Part shown: positions 34,641-45,300 of the stretch, one piece after another
Layout: each line of letters opens with the position of its first letter
Numbering within the stretch: the first letter of the stretch is position 1
Assembly (NCBI GenBank): GCA_018806915.1
Contig: JAGKQI010000087.1
Span: 1,116,001 to 1,180,000, forward strand
Direction of reading: 5' to 3'
DNA: 64,000 nt
DNA from: Phytophthora colocasiae
Taxonomy: Eukaryota; Oomycota; Peronosporomycetes; Peronosporales; Peronosporaceae
Position numbers and translations under genes: made by a program
The notes under the pieces: model-generated
The model's input: the letters and a program-made list of their open reading frames with translations, nothing else
Told to the model about the DNA's origin: nothing
Database searches by the model: none

Positions 34641-36722
34641 CGATGTGGCCGCGAAAGTACTGACGACGAGCAAGTCGCTTAATGAGCTCTCGAAATTGGA
34701 CGACGTCTATTACCGTTAAGGATGTTAGTGCAAACAGCAATGACATATTCCAAAATGGGTTTTAAAGCAGATAAAAGGAAGGAAAATGATTAACTAGTTA
34801 GCGGATTTCTCGTCTGTGTGATTCATTCTATCTCAAGTACACGAAACGTGTGGAATCCAGGTGTTACTTGCTCTTTCAGGGATTACATTCGTCGTTGATT
34901 CAAACCCCAGTTTACGGATTAGTTTTTCCAGAGTAGATCGATCACTATCAAGTTCAAACGCGTGATGGTAGATAAATTGGCAGTGCTCCTTGAAGGAATT
35001 CCGCAGGTTGGTGATATTTGGAGTTTGAGCTAATGTTGACGGAAGTAGATGCCGTTCCGAAGTATCCAAACCGCATGAAAAGCAATAGCTTTTTAAACGT
35101 TTTCCATGTCAATATACAGCGATGTGGGGCACAGTCACGTCGTGTTGTAGTGAGTTAGCGAGGCCGGCTCGAAATTGGAGCTGGACGGAGCCCCCCCCCT
35201 CCGAAGGGCGTGGAGTGGTGGGTTTGCTTGTGCTGCTCGTAGGAAACTACTGAATGACTGACTAAGTTTACGACTCCTACACTACGTCGCGGGATAAGAA
35301 TACTTCGTCGTGAGTTTCTTGTCGAGGATGGCAGCCTAGGTTTGTGGCATCGCAATCCAAACCTGGAAAACATGTTTTCCCTCGCCTCGCTCAGGAAAAC
35401 TTCGATTGCTGTATTTGTTGCCTAGATCATCCCATCATCCCAAATCCCCTATGTATCAATTCAGGTATTGTCAATCCCAGCTAAATTTGGATGCCTTGGG
35501 CGATTGGACATTGGAGCAACCAATCGACGCCTTCTCGCGATTGGTCAAAAAAACCAACTTGCTCCAAGTGCTCCAGTGCGGAAGTCTCGTCAAGCGCGTG
35601 GTGTGAGTATGTTATCCGTGGAGGTACCTGAGAGCAAAGGCATATTCTTTAACATGTTGTCGTATATTATGAATAAACTGTTTAGACTTAGCATCGCTCA
35701 GAAGGCGCCAGCATAGAAGGCTCTACCGGTGCCTTCGCGGAGGACGCTAAATAACTGCAAGTAAAGACACAACTGCAGAAAGAAGAGGGGCACTTCAGGC
35801 CAGTGGTGAGTTGCATTGTGTGATCTGCTAGCGTTCGCGCTGTCCATGGTAGTGCAACCGCACGCAACTTCGAGATTGAACTTCAACCTATGTTATTTCT
35901 TATGAGTTAAGATAGTTGGGCGATTTGCTAGGCGATTGGGCAGGGGCGATTGATGAATCGCTCAATCCAATTTGGAGTAGAACCCACAATACTTTTTGAA
36001 GAAGTTTACTCCACGCTGTAAAATCTGAGGCAGCGACAACCAGAAAACAGGATATAACGCGGATAGAATGTTGAGGAGGATGAAACAATTGGAAGATAAC
36101 GATCTCAGATAACAGGGATTGGACAATAAACATTGCATTTTGTTGGCGATGAGACTTTGCACTCAATCAATCTTGTAGCAAATAAGCCGATCTAATTGTA
36201 CATGTAGTTAAAGTTTACCTCTACAGGAGGGTTGGTTATCTGACTCAGATACCCTATACCATTACTGGATGGCAAATACCTAGTAAGCTAGCACATTAAG
36301 GACTCATTTAAACTCAAACGAATAATTTCAAGCCGATGAAGTTGATCACTGGCTTTTGGAGTATCAATTTGTCAATCTTTCATGGAGGGCAAGTAACCAG
36401 CCAATATATGTATTTAATAGGCTTGAATCCTTTTATTCTAGCATCGCGCTAGAGTTTTTACCTCCGACACCAGTCCACCATCAGATGTATTCAATTGACG
36501 AGCAGGCGAAAGAGGTGAAAAATCACGTTTCTCGTCTCCCACCTCAAACTATTTGTAATGTAGACACTACTATATCTGTCTAAACGTCGAGGTTTTGTGG
36601 CGAGAACGGGACGTCATATTTGTACTTGCGTATATGTACTACGATTTTATTTGGAAAGAATGATGCACAGTCTGAAGGTGACATCATTTGCATGTAAGAT
36701 GCTTTCCTAAACAAAAGAAACC
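34641..36722. other. Intergenic region without recognised genes
   Basis: About 2.1 kb between the piggyBac element and the effector cluster. A 78-codon minus frame (35069-34833) is open, but I see no family signature in it. Short motifs containing gcgattgg recur near 35498, 35538 and 35930-35960. Nothing else could be supported. Confidence 0.4.
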
Positions 36723-38753
36723 CTACAACAACTTGTTGAGTTTGTCCGTGTACCGCTCAATCCAGACATTAAAGGAAGGCGTGTGACCGAGCAACTGCTC
36801 AAGGTCTGCTACAGTTGCCTTCTTGTCTACCCATTTGTCAAACAAGGCATTTTCCAAGTTCTTAGCCAGTTTCTCCGTGCTGGGATCCTTCATCGCCGCC
36901 GACAGTGTATTCAATAGATCGGGATCTGAGTAGTTCGCCCTGATACTGTCGATCATCGTGGTTTTCTTGTCGGGATATTGGTGATTGAAATCGTTCAAGT
37001 ACTTGAACCACAACTTAAAATTGGGATGGGTGAATGTTTGCTATCCAGCCTTGTCCAGATGCAGGTAGCGGAATGCGTTCTTTGGATCGTACTTCCAGAC
37101 CTTAAGCCACTCTTCCATACGTGCTTTCTCCACCATGTCGGCAAGTTTAGCTGTTTGTGGATCTTGTTTCGCCGTTTTCAGAATTTTATCCATCCTGTCC
37201 CCTTGATAATAGTCACGCAGTACTGTGAACCAAGATTTGTTGTTTGTAGGATTTTTCTTATAGAAATCCTCCGCGTAAGTCATCCACTTCGTGAATAGAG
37301 GAGAGCTGAGAACTGAATACCCGACGTCATCAAGCGCAACCAGCTTAAAGGCCTTATACGGCGAAACTCCAGTAGAGAAAATGCTCTCCGCCTTTTGTAG
37401 TTGCAATGTGGCTACAACTCTTTCCATATTGGGGAATTTCACAGCTGCTTGGAGAATTCTCATAATTGGTCGGTCGTTGAATTGAGTGGCCATTGTCGAG
37501 AGCATTTTAGATACTTTTTCAGGATTTGCAATGCTGAAAGTGTTCATGTACGCTATCCACGTCGCGAAAAGAGGGCCCTCGCCAAAATCTCCTGGTAAAT
37601 CTCTTATGGATGGCAACTTCAACAGATCATAGATATCATCAACAGACTTCCCACTGTCCAACCACATTTGCAACTGCGCAGCCTCTAACTCCGTTGCGAT
37701 CTTTTTTGCTTTCCAGTCGGTTGTCTTCGCTGCTGCCAGCACCCAAGTCACTTTTTCGTCTCCGAATCCGTGTGTCAACGTTTCGATCACTGTCATCTTC
37801 GTCTGAGGAAATTTCACATTATAAGCGTCCGTGAACTTGACCAACAAACTGAATTGAGGACTGTCTAGCAATTTTGATGACGCCACTAGCTGAAGCTCTG
37901 CCATAACTTGAGTTGGTTTCTTCTTATCGTTCATCCAGAACTGAACAAACGCATCGTCTAACTTGAGACCCATACTCTCCGTTTCTTTAGCGGCTTTGGC
38001 AGCCTCCGCCATGTTAAACAGTTCTGCATCCCTGTAGTGTTTCCTCAGCGTTGAGATGATTGACTTCGTTCCCTCGTGCTTCGCATTCAAATCGTCCACA
38101 TATTTGGTCCAAGCACTGAATTGAGGATCACCTAGAAGACGGCTAGATGCGTACTGTAGGTCGTACAGCTTGTAAACCTCATCAGGGTCCTTCCCGATCG
38201 TTATCCAGTGCTTCAACAGATCATTTTGTAGTCTTGATGCCAGTTCCTCTGAAGTTTGGGACGTTTTAGCTGCCTTTAGCCAACTGTACAGCCTTTCATC
38301 ATCGAATTGGGCTGCCAATATTGAGATCGCGGATGTTCCCTTCCCGGAAGGGGTATCACTCAATTTATCGGCGTATTGGACCCATTTACTGAACTGAGGA
38401 TTGCTAAAGATCCACCTGTGAGACTTCGCTAACTTCATGCGATAAAATACAATCTCAGCAGGTCTCCCCTGGTCTAGCCACTTCTGGAGCTGTTCATCAG
38501 TCACTTTCGAGGATTTAAAGAGGGTCGTGAGCTTCTCAGAGGTGGAGATGGAGATCCCTGCTCCGGCTCGTTCTTCAGCAGAACTTTTGTCAATACTTCT
38601 CGTCCGCAGGGCTCTGGGGAAGGAGATGGTAGTGGCATGGACAGTGTGGGGATTGATCCCGTCCAAAATGTTTGCTGTAGTTGCTGCCCAGGAAACTGAA
38701 GATGCAGCAATGGTTGTGACAATAACGACTCCGATGAGGTAGCGGAGGCGCAT
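36723..38753 (-). pseudogene. Secreted RxLR-dEER effector with seven LWY units, in-frame stop
   Basis: The chosen start at 38753 gives an immediate signal peptide (MRLRYLIGVVIVTTIAASSV, cleavage near residue 23); an upstream in-frame ATG at 38945 has none. RALR lies at residues 47-50 and EER at 60-62, the host-translocation signature of oomycete effectors. The C-terminal part is a tandem of about 93-residue LWY units, each with an L block (for example LQKWLDQGRPAEIVFYRMKL) and a W..Y block (QFSKWVQYADKL, QFSAWTKYVDDL, LFATWIAYMNTF, LFTKWMTYAEDF), the overall plan of PSR2-like effectors. An in-frame TAG at 37041-37043 ends the frame after 570 aa. The same frame reopens and completes the last units (NFKLWFKYLNDF, NVWIERYTDKL) to 36723, 676 codons in all. 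It is divergent from the short effector at 39131. Molecular target unknown. Confidence 0.85.
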
Positions 38754-39130
38754 TGTTCGACTCGATGGCATTAGTATTTGTGCTGCTCGAGAGCGTTCAA
38801 GTGCATAGAGACAGTTGATTAGATAACTTTTGTCAATAATCACCAAGAAATCCGGTTCCAGAACGGAAAATGCATTGTTTGTTTTCATCTCATTGGACTT
38901 CAAACACCGAGCATCGCAGCTCTGTGATTTATCAATTCGTACCAATCTGTCCGTTCAAGCCAACTATAGTCATGTACCGGATAGAATACTGTCAAGGCTA
39001 GACACTATTCTATCCGGAGCACTATCTCCCTCCTGTTTACGATAAAGTGTCTCGCTATCAGAGTTTCTGGACCGCAAGCACCACAACACAAGCTTTTTAG
39101 CATCATTTTTCAAAACGACTAGTGCCTCAA

Positions 39131-39533
39131 ATGCGTCTGTCCTACATCGTACTCGCGTTTGCTTCCGCTATCTTCGCTTTCCTGTGATGGAGTATCCGCT
39201 GTCGGTGATTCCAAGACTCTCGCCATTCCCCAAAGTCGCCTCCTACGATCCCACAAAGAAGAAGAGAGGACTGGAGACCTCCTCGTCCAAGCGGCAAAAC
39301 TACTGAAGAGGAGCATCTCTGATATCAAAAAATTGAACGACATAACGCTGATCAAAGATATTCGCAACAGTTACAAAGAAACATTCCTGCACATTGAAAA
39401 CGTCATGCATTTAGACCCGGACGGAATGGCGCTGAAGATGAGAGAAATGGACATGATCGATCTGACGCTCCTGGAAAAGTACGTGACCTGGTACGTGAAT
39501 AAACACCCCAGCTGGGTCAGTAAGCTTGAGTAG
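39131..39533 (+). pseudogene. Short RxLR effector a (frameshift in signal peptide)
   Basis: The ATG at 39131 begins a signal peptide nearly identical to that of the intact paralogue at 55686 (MRLSYIVLAFASAIFA). One extra T near 39179 shifts the frame at its end and gives TGA. The remaining frame continues to 39533 with RLLR followed by EEER and the conserved C-terminus (LLEKYVTWYVNKHPSW). A single-base change thus separates the secretion signal from the rest. Confidence 0.85.
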
Positions 39534-39786
39534 TTCTACAAAGTACTATGAACCACCTCAACTGGGCTAGCAGGCTGGAGTAGTGCCTCGCCATCTACAC
39601 CTCAACAGGGGCAGTTTTCAACAGTAATTGAGAATGTGAAGATTACCAGCTTTAGAACTACGTCTTGCATTGACACGTGAATCAACATAGTCTACTTTTA
39701 CGAAGTCGTTTGAATGTTTTGATGCTAATGGCATTCGATCAAAATGTATTAGCCCTTTCGCGAGCAGAGCTTGTTGTGTTTAATTC

Positions 39787-41632
39787 CTACTTCGACAATG
39801 TGTTGATTGCCTTGGTATATCTCTCAATCCAAACATTAGAAGATGGCACATTACCGATCTTCTCCTTGAGGTATGCAACGGTTACCCCCTCATCTACCCA
39901 TTGATTGATCAGGGCATTCTGTAAATTCTTGGCCAGTTTCTCCGTGCTAGGGACCTTCTCCGCTTCGTCAAGAATCTGAATTAGAAGAGGGTCTTTGGAG
40001 TTCGCCCTGATACTGTCAATCATCGTCGTTTTCTTGTCGGGATTCTTGTTGTTAAAATCATTTAAATACTTGACCCACAACTTGAAACTTGAACTAGAAA
40101 AGGTTATCTCATAATATTCATCAAGACGCAGGAATCGGAACGTGTTCTTTGGCTCGTAATTTTTGGACAACCACCACTCCATACGCGCCCTCTCCACTGT
40201 GTACGCTATCTTGGCTGTCGTCGGATTTCCCCTCGCTGTCTCAAGAAGTGTGTCTAGGCGATCCCAGTAAGAGTTATGCAGCGTCGAGAACCAGGACTCC
40301 TCCTTACCAGGATTCTTCTTGTTGAAATCGTCCACGTAATTCATCCACTTCGTAAATACAGGAGAGCTGAGAACGGAATCCCCTACACTGTCAAGCGCTA
40401 CCCTCGTAAACGCTTTATAGGGGGGAATTCCAGTGGCAAACACCTTCTCTGTCAGTTGCAGCTGTAACTGGGCTGCATCTCTCTTCATGCTGGGGAACTT
40501 CTTGGCGGCTTGGAGGATTTGTATCATTGGTCGCTCGGCTTCGAATTGCGTCGCTAGTGCTGAAAGTAATCGAGCTACCTTATCAGGATTTTCAATACTA
40601 AAAGTGTTCATGTATGCTATCCACGTCTTGAAAACGGGGTTACCTGCAAAGTCATTGTGTAATCTTCTGGATGGCAACTTCAGTAGATCGTAGACATCAT
40701 CGACGGATTTCCCACTACTCAACCACATTTTCAACTGTGCAGCCTCCAATTCCGTTGCGATTTTCTTCGCTTTCCAGTCGTTTGTCTTCACTGCAGTCAG
40801 CATTTTAGTCACTTTTTCGTCTCCGAATGCGTTTGTCAACGTTTCAATCATTGTTGTCTTCGTCTGTGGAAATTTCAGATTGTAAGCGTCTGTGAACTTG
40901 ACCAGCAGACTAAACAGTGGACTTTCCATCATTTTCCTTGTCGCCTCCAGTCGAAGCTCAGTCAGAATACCCACCGGAGTCTTCCTCTCGTTTATCCAGA
41001 ACTGGACTAACGCATCGTCCAACTTGAGGCCTATAGTCTTCGTTTTTTTTACACGTTTGGCTAATTCGGCCATGTTGAACAGCTCTACATCCTTGTGGTA
41101 TTTCCTCAATGTCGTGATGATCGATACCGCTCCTTCGTGCTTCGCATTCAAATCGTCCACGTATTTGATCCAGGCACTAAATTGAGAGTTTTGAAGAAGA
41201 CGGCTAGATGCGTACTGTAGATCATAGAGCTGGTAGACCTCGACGGGGTCCTTCGCAATCGCTATCCAGTGGTTCACTTGGTCTGATCGTAGTCTCGAGG
41301 CAAGTTCATGTGACTTCGCGTCGCTTTCAGCCGCTTTAAGGATTTTGCACAAATGGTCGTCTCCATATCGAGCTGTCAATATCAAGATCGCGGATGTCCC
41401 CTTCCCGGAAGCGGTAGCACTCAAAGCATCGGCGTATTGAACCCATTTGCTGAATAGGGGGTTATCGAATATCGAAGTGCGAGACTTCGCCAACTTCATG
41501 CGATAAAACACATCTTCAGCAGATTTTCCCTTCTCGAGCCACTTCTGGAGCTGTTCAGCCGTCACTTTTGAAGACTTGAAAAGGGCTGCGAGTTTTTTCA
41601 GAGGTGGACATGGAAATGGTTCCCGCTCTTTC
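39787..41632 (-). pseudogene. Long LWY effector 2, 3' part (split by Gypsy insertion)
   Basis: An open frame of 592 codons (41565-39787) holds the same series of LWY units as the effector at 36723, including a complete C-terminus (NVWIERYTKAINTL, stop at 39787). Upstream of 41565 the frame is shifted by one base in a T-run (41593-41598), then continues to the 5-bp target duplication at 41628-41632. The signal peptide and the N-terminal half of the dEER region are on the other side of the retrotransposon, at 55212-55387. Without the insertion and the frameshift the protein would be of similar size to effector 1. Confidence 0.9.
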
Positions 41633-41785
41633 TGTAACGGGGCGGTGCTCCTTGTTTGTGGTAAATGAAACTCTGTCTATTGAATCTGTGTGGCGCCCGG
41701 GTCGGGCGCCGTGGACCAACAAAACACAAGCTAATCTAATTGGTCGCCGTGCACCACGGCGACCGTGTGACAGAAGCCCGTCACA
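41633..41785 (-). repeat. Gypsy LTR 1 (distal 3' LTR)
   Basis: In the coding direction it runs TGTGACGGGC...CCCGTTACA. It contains three back-to-back perfect inverted repeats at 41692-41710, 41742-41764 and 41765-41786 (the last extends one base past the LTR). It differs from the other two LTRs only at its outer tip (GTTACA against GTTCA). Confidence 0.9.
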
Positions 41786-41843
41786 CCACTCCCCACCTTA
41801 GAAAGAAGCCTGAAGAGCTTCTCAATCTTCAAATTGCTTCACG

Positions 41844-42359
41844 ATGAACACCACAAGCCACACCTACGCACAGACTCTCCGAGAGTGGCCGCTGCACGAC
41901 TGCAGTGGCTTCGAGGCCCCGCTGAGTCCCGACGAGATGCGAGAGTTGTTCCGACGCTGGCGTTCGACGCGGGGCAAGCCCGTCACCGCGACGCTCGCGG
42001 TGACCCAACGCTCGCTTGATGCCGCGTGGACGGCCTTCGTCCGACGCTGGAACGCAGAGGGTGCGCGACGTTTCATGGCGACAATAGAAGACCGCGAGGA
42101 GACCCATCAGCGCCACGCGCTGGGAGAGCTGGCGGCGCGCGTGTGCTCGCTGTCCTGGGACGAGGATCGTCCTTGCTGTTACGTCCATCACCTTGAAGGC
42201 TGCGCCGGCTGTCGCCGCTTTGGAACGCCGCGACCGGGCGACGCTGACTGGGCGCAAATCGTGAAAGAGTATCCAGAGACTAAGGAAGAGAAGCAGTGGA
42301 TCGAGCTGTATCGCCGGTCGCTGTACGAGGCTAGGGCGCGGTTCGCTACCGCGCCCTGA
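41844..42359 (+). CDS. Antisense ORF beside the 3' LTR of Gypsy (intact copy)
   Basis: This is a 171-codon plus-strand frame, opposite to gag-pol, starting 59 bp inside the LTR (MNTTSHTYAQTLREW). It has a histidine/cysteine cluster (CCYVHHLEGCAGC, residues about 112-124) that could bind a metal, and charged helical segments. It overlaps the end of the integrase-side frame at its 3' end. Some plant and oomycete Gypsy elements carry antisense accessory ORFs, but I do not recognise this protein. It could be an accidental frame, although it begins outside the pol coding region. Confidence 0.5.
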   Translation: MNTTSHTYAQTLREWPLHDCSGFEAPLSPDEMRELFRRWRSTRGKPVTATLAVTQRSLDAAWTAFVRRWNAEGARRFMATIEDREETHQRHALGELAARVCSLSWDEDRPCCYVHHLEGCAGCRRFGTPRPGDADWAQIVKEYPETKEEKQWIELYRRSLYEARARFATAP

Positions 42360-45300
42360 GGATCATCCCGCGCCAACAGAGCCGCCTCGTACGCCTCAAC
42401 GAGGCCCGGAACGTCTTCGAGGAGGGTGGAGCGAGGCTCCCAGCTGTCATCCAGCGGACCTATCCACCGTACCAGGTACCGGCGAAAGCTCGGGATACCC
42501 CCGTCGCAGTGACGAGCGCTGCGACCACTGGTCGAGTCATCGTGGTCAAGAATGGCCTCCACGATGCTGACGAACGTCACCATCACGATCAACAAGGGGG
42601 CCGGACCGTCGCGAAGGAACCGAGCGCGAGTGGGCGATGGAGCGTCGCCTGGAGCACCTGGAGCATCGCGTTGACCAGCTGGAGCATGAGAATCGGGTCT
42701 TGCGGCAGGAGCTGTGGGTACCGCGTCACGCGGTACCGGATTATCGCTAGGAAGCGACGCTGGGTGGTAGCGGCGAAGTCGACCGACGTAAAATGTAGGG
42801 TGTAGCTTGATTGTAGGCGGTAGCTGTAGCCGATAAGCATCTCCAATGACTTTCGACACCTTGAACGGTCCAATGAATCGCGGCGCGAGCTTACTCGCGC
42901 CCAAGTTCGTGACGAGCGTTGAAATCCATTGGTAGATAATAGGACTTGGTCTCCAACGTGGAGATGTTTCCCTGTTACGGCGCCCGCTGCGGTCGGCATT
43001 CTCCTTCTGGCGATCGACGGCTGCAGCAATCGCATCGCGGACGTAGCGGACAATTGACTCACGCTGTTGCACGAACTCACGGACAGCCGCAGCGTCGCTT
43101 CGCTGCGGCGCCGCGTTGGGCGCAAAGTTTGCTGGCGGAGGCTCAGTAGGCGCGACCGGATCGGGGGCAGTGTAAAGCTCGGCTGCGCGACGTGGACGCG
43201 GGTTGATTAGCGTCCGACTGGTCCAAGCGGCAACGTCCCGTGGAGAAGCAGTCGCCGCTCGCGCGGCGGCGCCCGTGTAAGAGGACGCTGGCTTGGGGTC
43301 CGCGCGGAAGACCTCGTGCTCACCGCGTTCACATTCGGGACAGCGGCCATCTCGTGCGCGTCGCGACGGAGGCACCACCAGTGGGGTGGCAGTTGCAGCG
43401 TCGTGATTCTCGGACAGTTGAACTGGAAGGGGCGCTCCAGCCCAAGGAGCGCCGGAACGCGCGGGTGACGGCCGGGAATTTACGAAGAACGGCGTCAAGC
43501 CAGTTGACGCGTGCACGGCATTATTGATGGCGAACTCCACCATCGGCAGGAAAGAGCTCCATGACTTGAACGACGTGGCAAAGCTGCGTAGTACATCTTC
43601 GACGACTCGGTTAGCGCGCTCGGTTTGGCCGTCCGTCTCTGGATGCGACGCGGTGGACATACTCAGCCGCGTCCCCAACAGCTTGGAAGAGCTCCCTCCA
43701 GAAGGCGGACGTGAATCGAGGATCCCTGTCCGACACAATCGAGGACGGAAGACCGTGGTGGCGATACACCACGTCAACGAAGAGCGCAGCAGACTGTTGC
43801 GCAGTGATCGAGGCTGCTACCGGAGTGAGATGGAACCATCTTACTGAAGCGGTCGACGAAGACCAGAATACCCGTACGACCTCAGGTATCCCGAGGTAGG
43901 CCGAAGACGAAATCCATGCTCACAGACGACCACGCATCAGTGGCGACTGAGAGCGGTCGGAGCAGGGCCTGCTTTGATGGGAGCCGGTTTCACGCGCTGG
44001 CACGCTTCACACGAGCGCACCCACTTCCTCACCCACTTGTACATGTGTGGCCAATAAAAGTCGCGAGAGAGAGAGATGCAAGGTCTTCTCGCGACCGAGG
44101 TGGCCGCCACTTGGGGTGTCATGGAACTCGTGGATCAACCGAGCTCCGGAGGTCGTCGTCAAGCGGGACGACGACGCGGGGGCAATCTTCTTGGTCGACG
44201 CGGTAAGTCGGCAGCGCGCCTTCAGAGTGAGTAAGCGGCCGACACGAGCGCGTGCTCGTGAGGACAGCTTGCGCTCAGCTGAGCCACTGGGGTTGCGCAG
44301 GAAGTCGATCAGCTCGGAACAGGACGCGTCATCTTTATACGCGTCGACGATCCAGGTCACGTAGCGGTGTGGTCGCTGTGACTTCAGCGGCAGCGACGCT
44401 TTCGGCGATACAGACGGAACAGTCGTCATCATCCTCGTCGCCAACTGCGTGGCGGCCGCGCTGCACGTAATCTGGCCGGCGTGAAAGCGCGTCGGCGAGG
44501 ATGTTGGACTTGCCCGGTTTGTAATGCACGACGAAGTTGTACTCGGAGAAGAGCGATAACCAGCGTGCCATGCGCTGGGACAAGTGGGGGCTCTTCGTCG
44601 CTGTCCTCAGCGACGCGTGATCTGTGTAGATTGCGAAGGACTTCTCGCCTAGGAGATACACACGGAACTTGATGAGTGCGTAGCGCATGGCAAGCAGCTC
44701 TTTATCATGGACCGGATAATTCCGTTCCGCCTGCTTCAGTTGTCGCGACTGGTAACTCACCACTCGCTCGCGGCCCACGTCGTCAAACTGCATCAAAGGC
44801 ACAGCCGATCGCGAAGTCACTCGCGTCGCATACAACGTGGAACGGCTTGGGTGATCTGGAAGCATCAAGACGGGCGCGGTCGACAAACTCGTCTTCACCG
44901 CGTCGAAGGCTGTTTGGTGCTCGGGGCGCCATGACCACATGGCGTCTGCCTTTAGGAGTTGAGACAGCGGTTGGATGGTCAGCGCGAAGTTCTTCGAGTA
45001 ATGGTGAAGATACGTCGCGAGCCCCAGCCACTGCCGGAGCTGCTTCTGATCCTGAGCGCACGGGCCAAGCGCAGATGGCTTCAATCTTCTCGGGGTCAGC
45101 ACGGACACCTTCCTTGCTGACGTAGCTCCCGAGCACTGGGATCTCAGGACCGCAGAAGATACACTTCTTCAGAGTTGGGGTACAGCTTGTTCTCTCGCAT
45201 CACTTCGAACACCTGCCGCAGGTGTTGCAGATGCACCTCGACGTCCGTCAAGCCTCGTTCAGCACGGCTGTGGATGAAAATGTCATCGAAGTAGCTGGGC

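Noticed and set aside
34833..35069. 78-codon minus-strand frame as a gene
   Set aside because: No signal peptide, domain or paralogue in the window; its length is expected by chance.
38754..38945. Start of effector 1 at the upstream ATG (38945)
   Set aside because: The 64 extra residues are not a signal peptide and would bury the clear secretion signal that begins at 38753.
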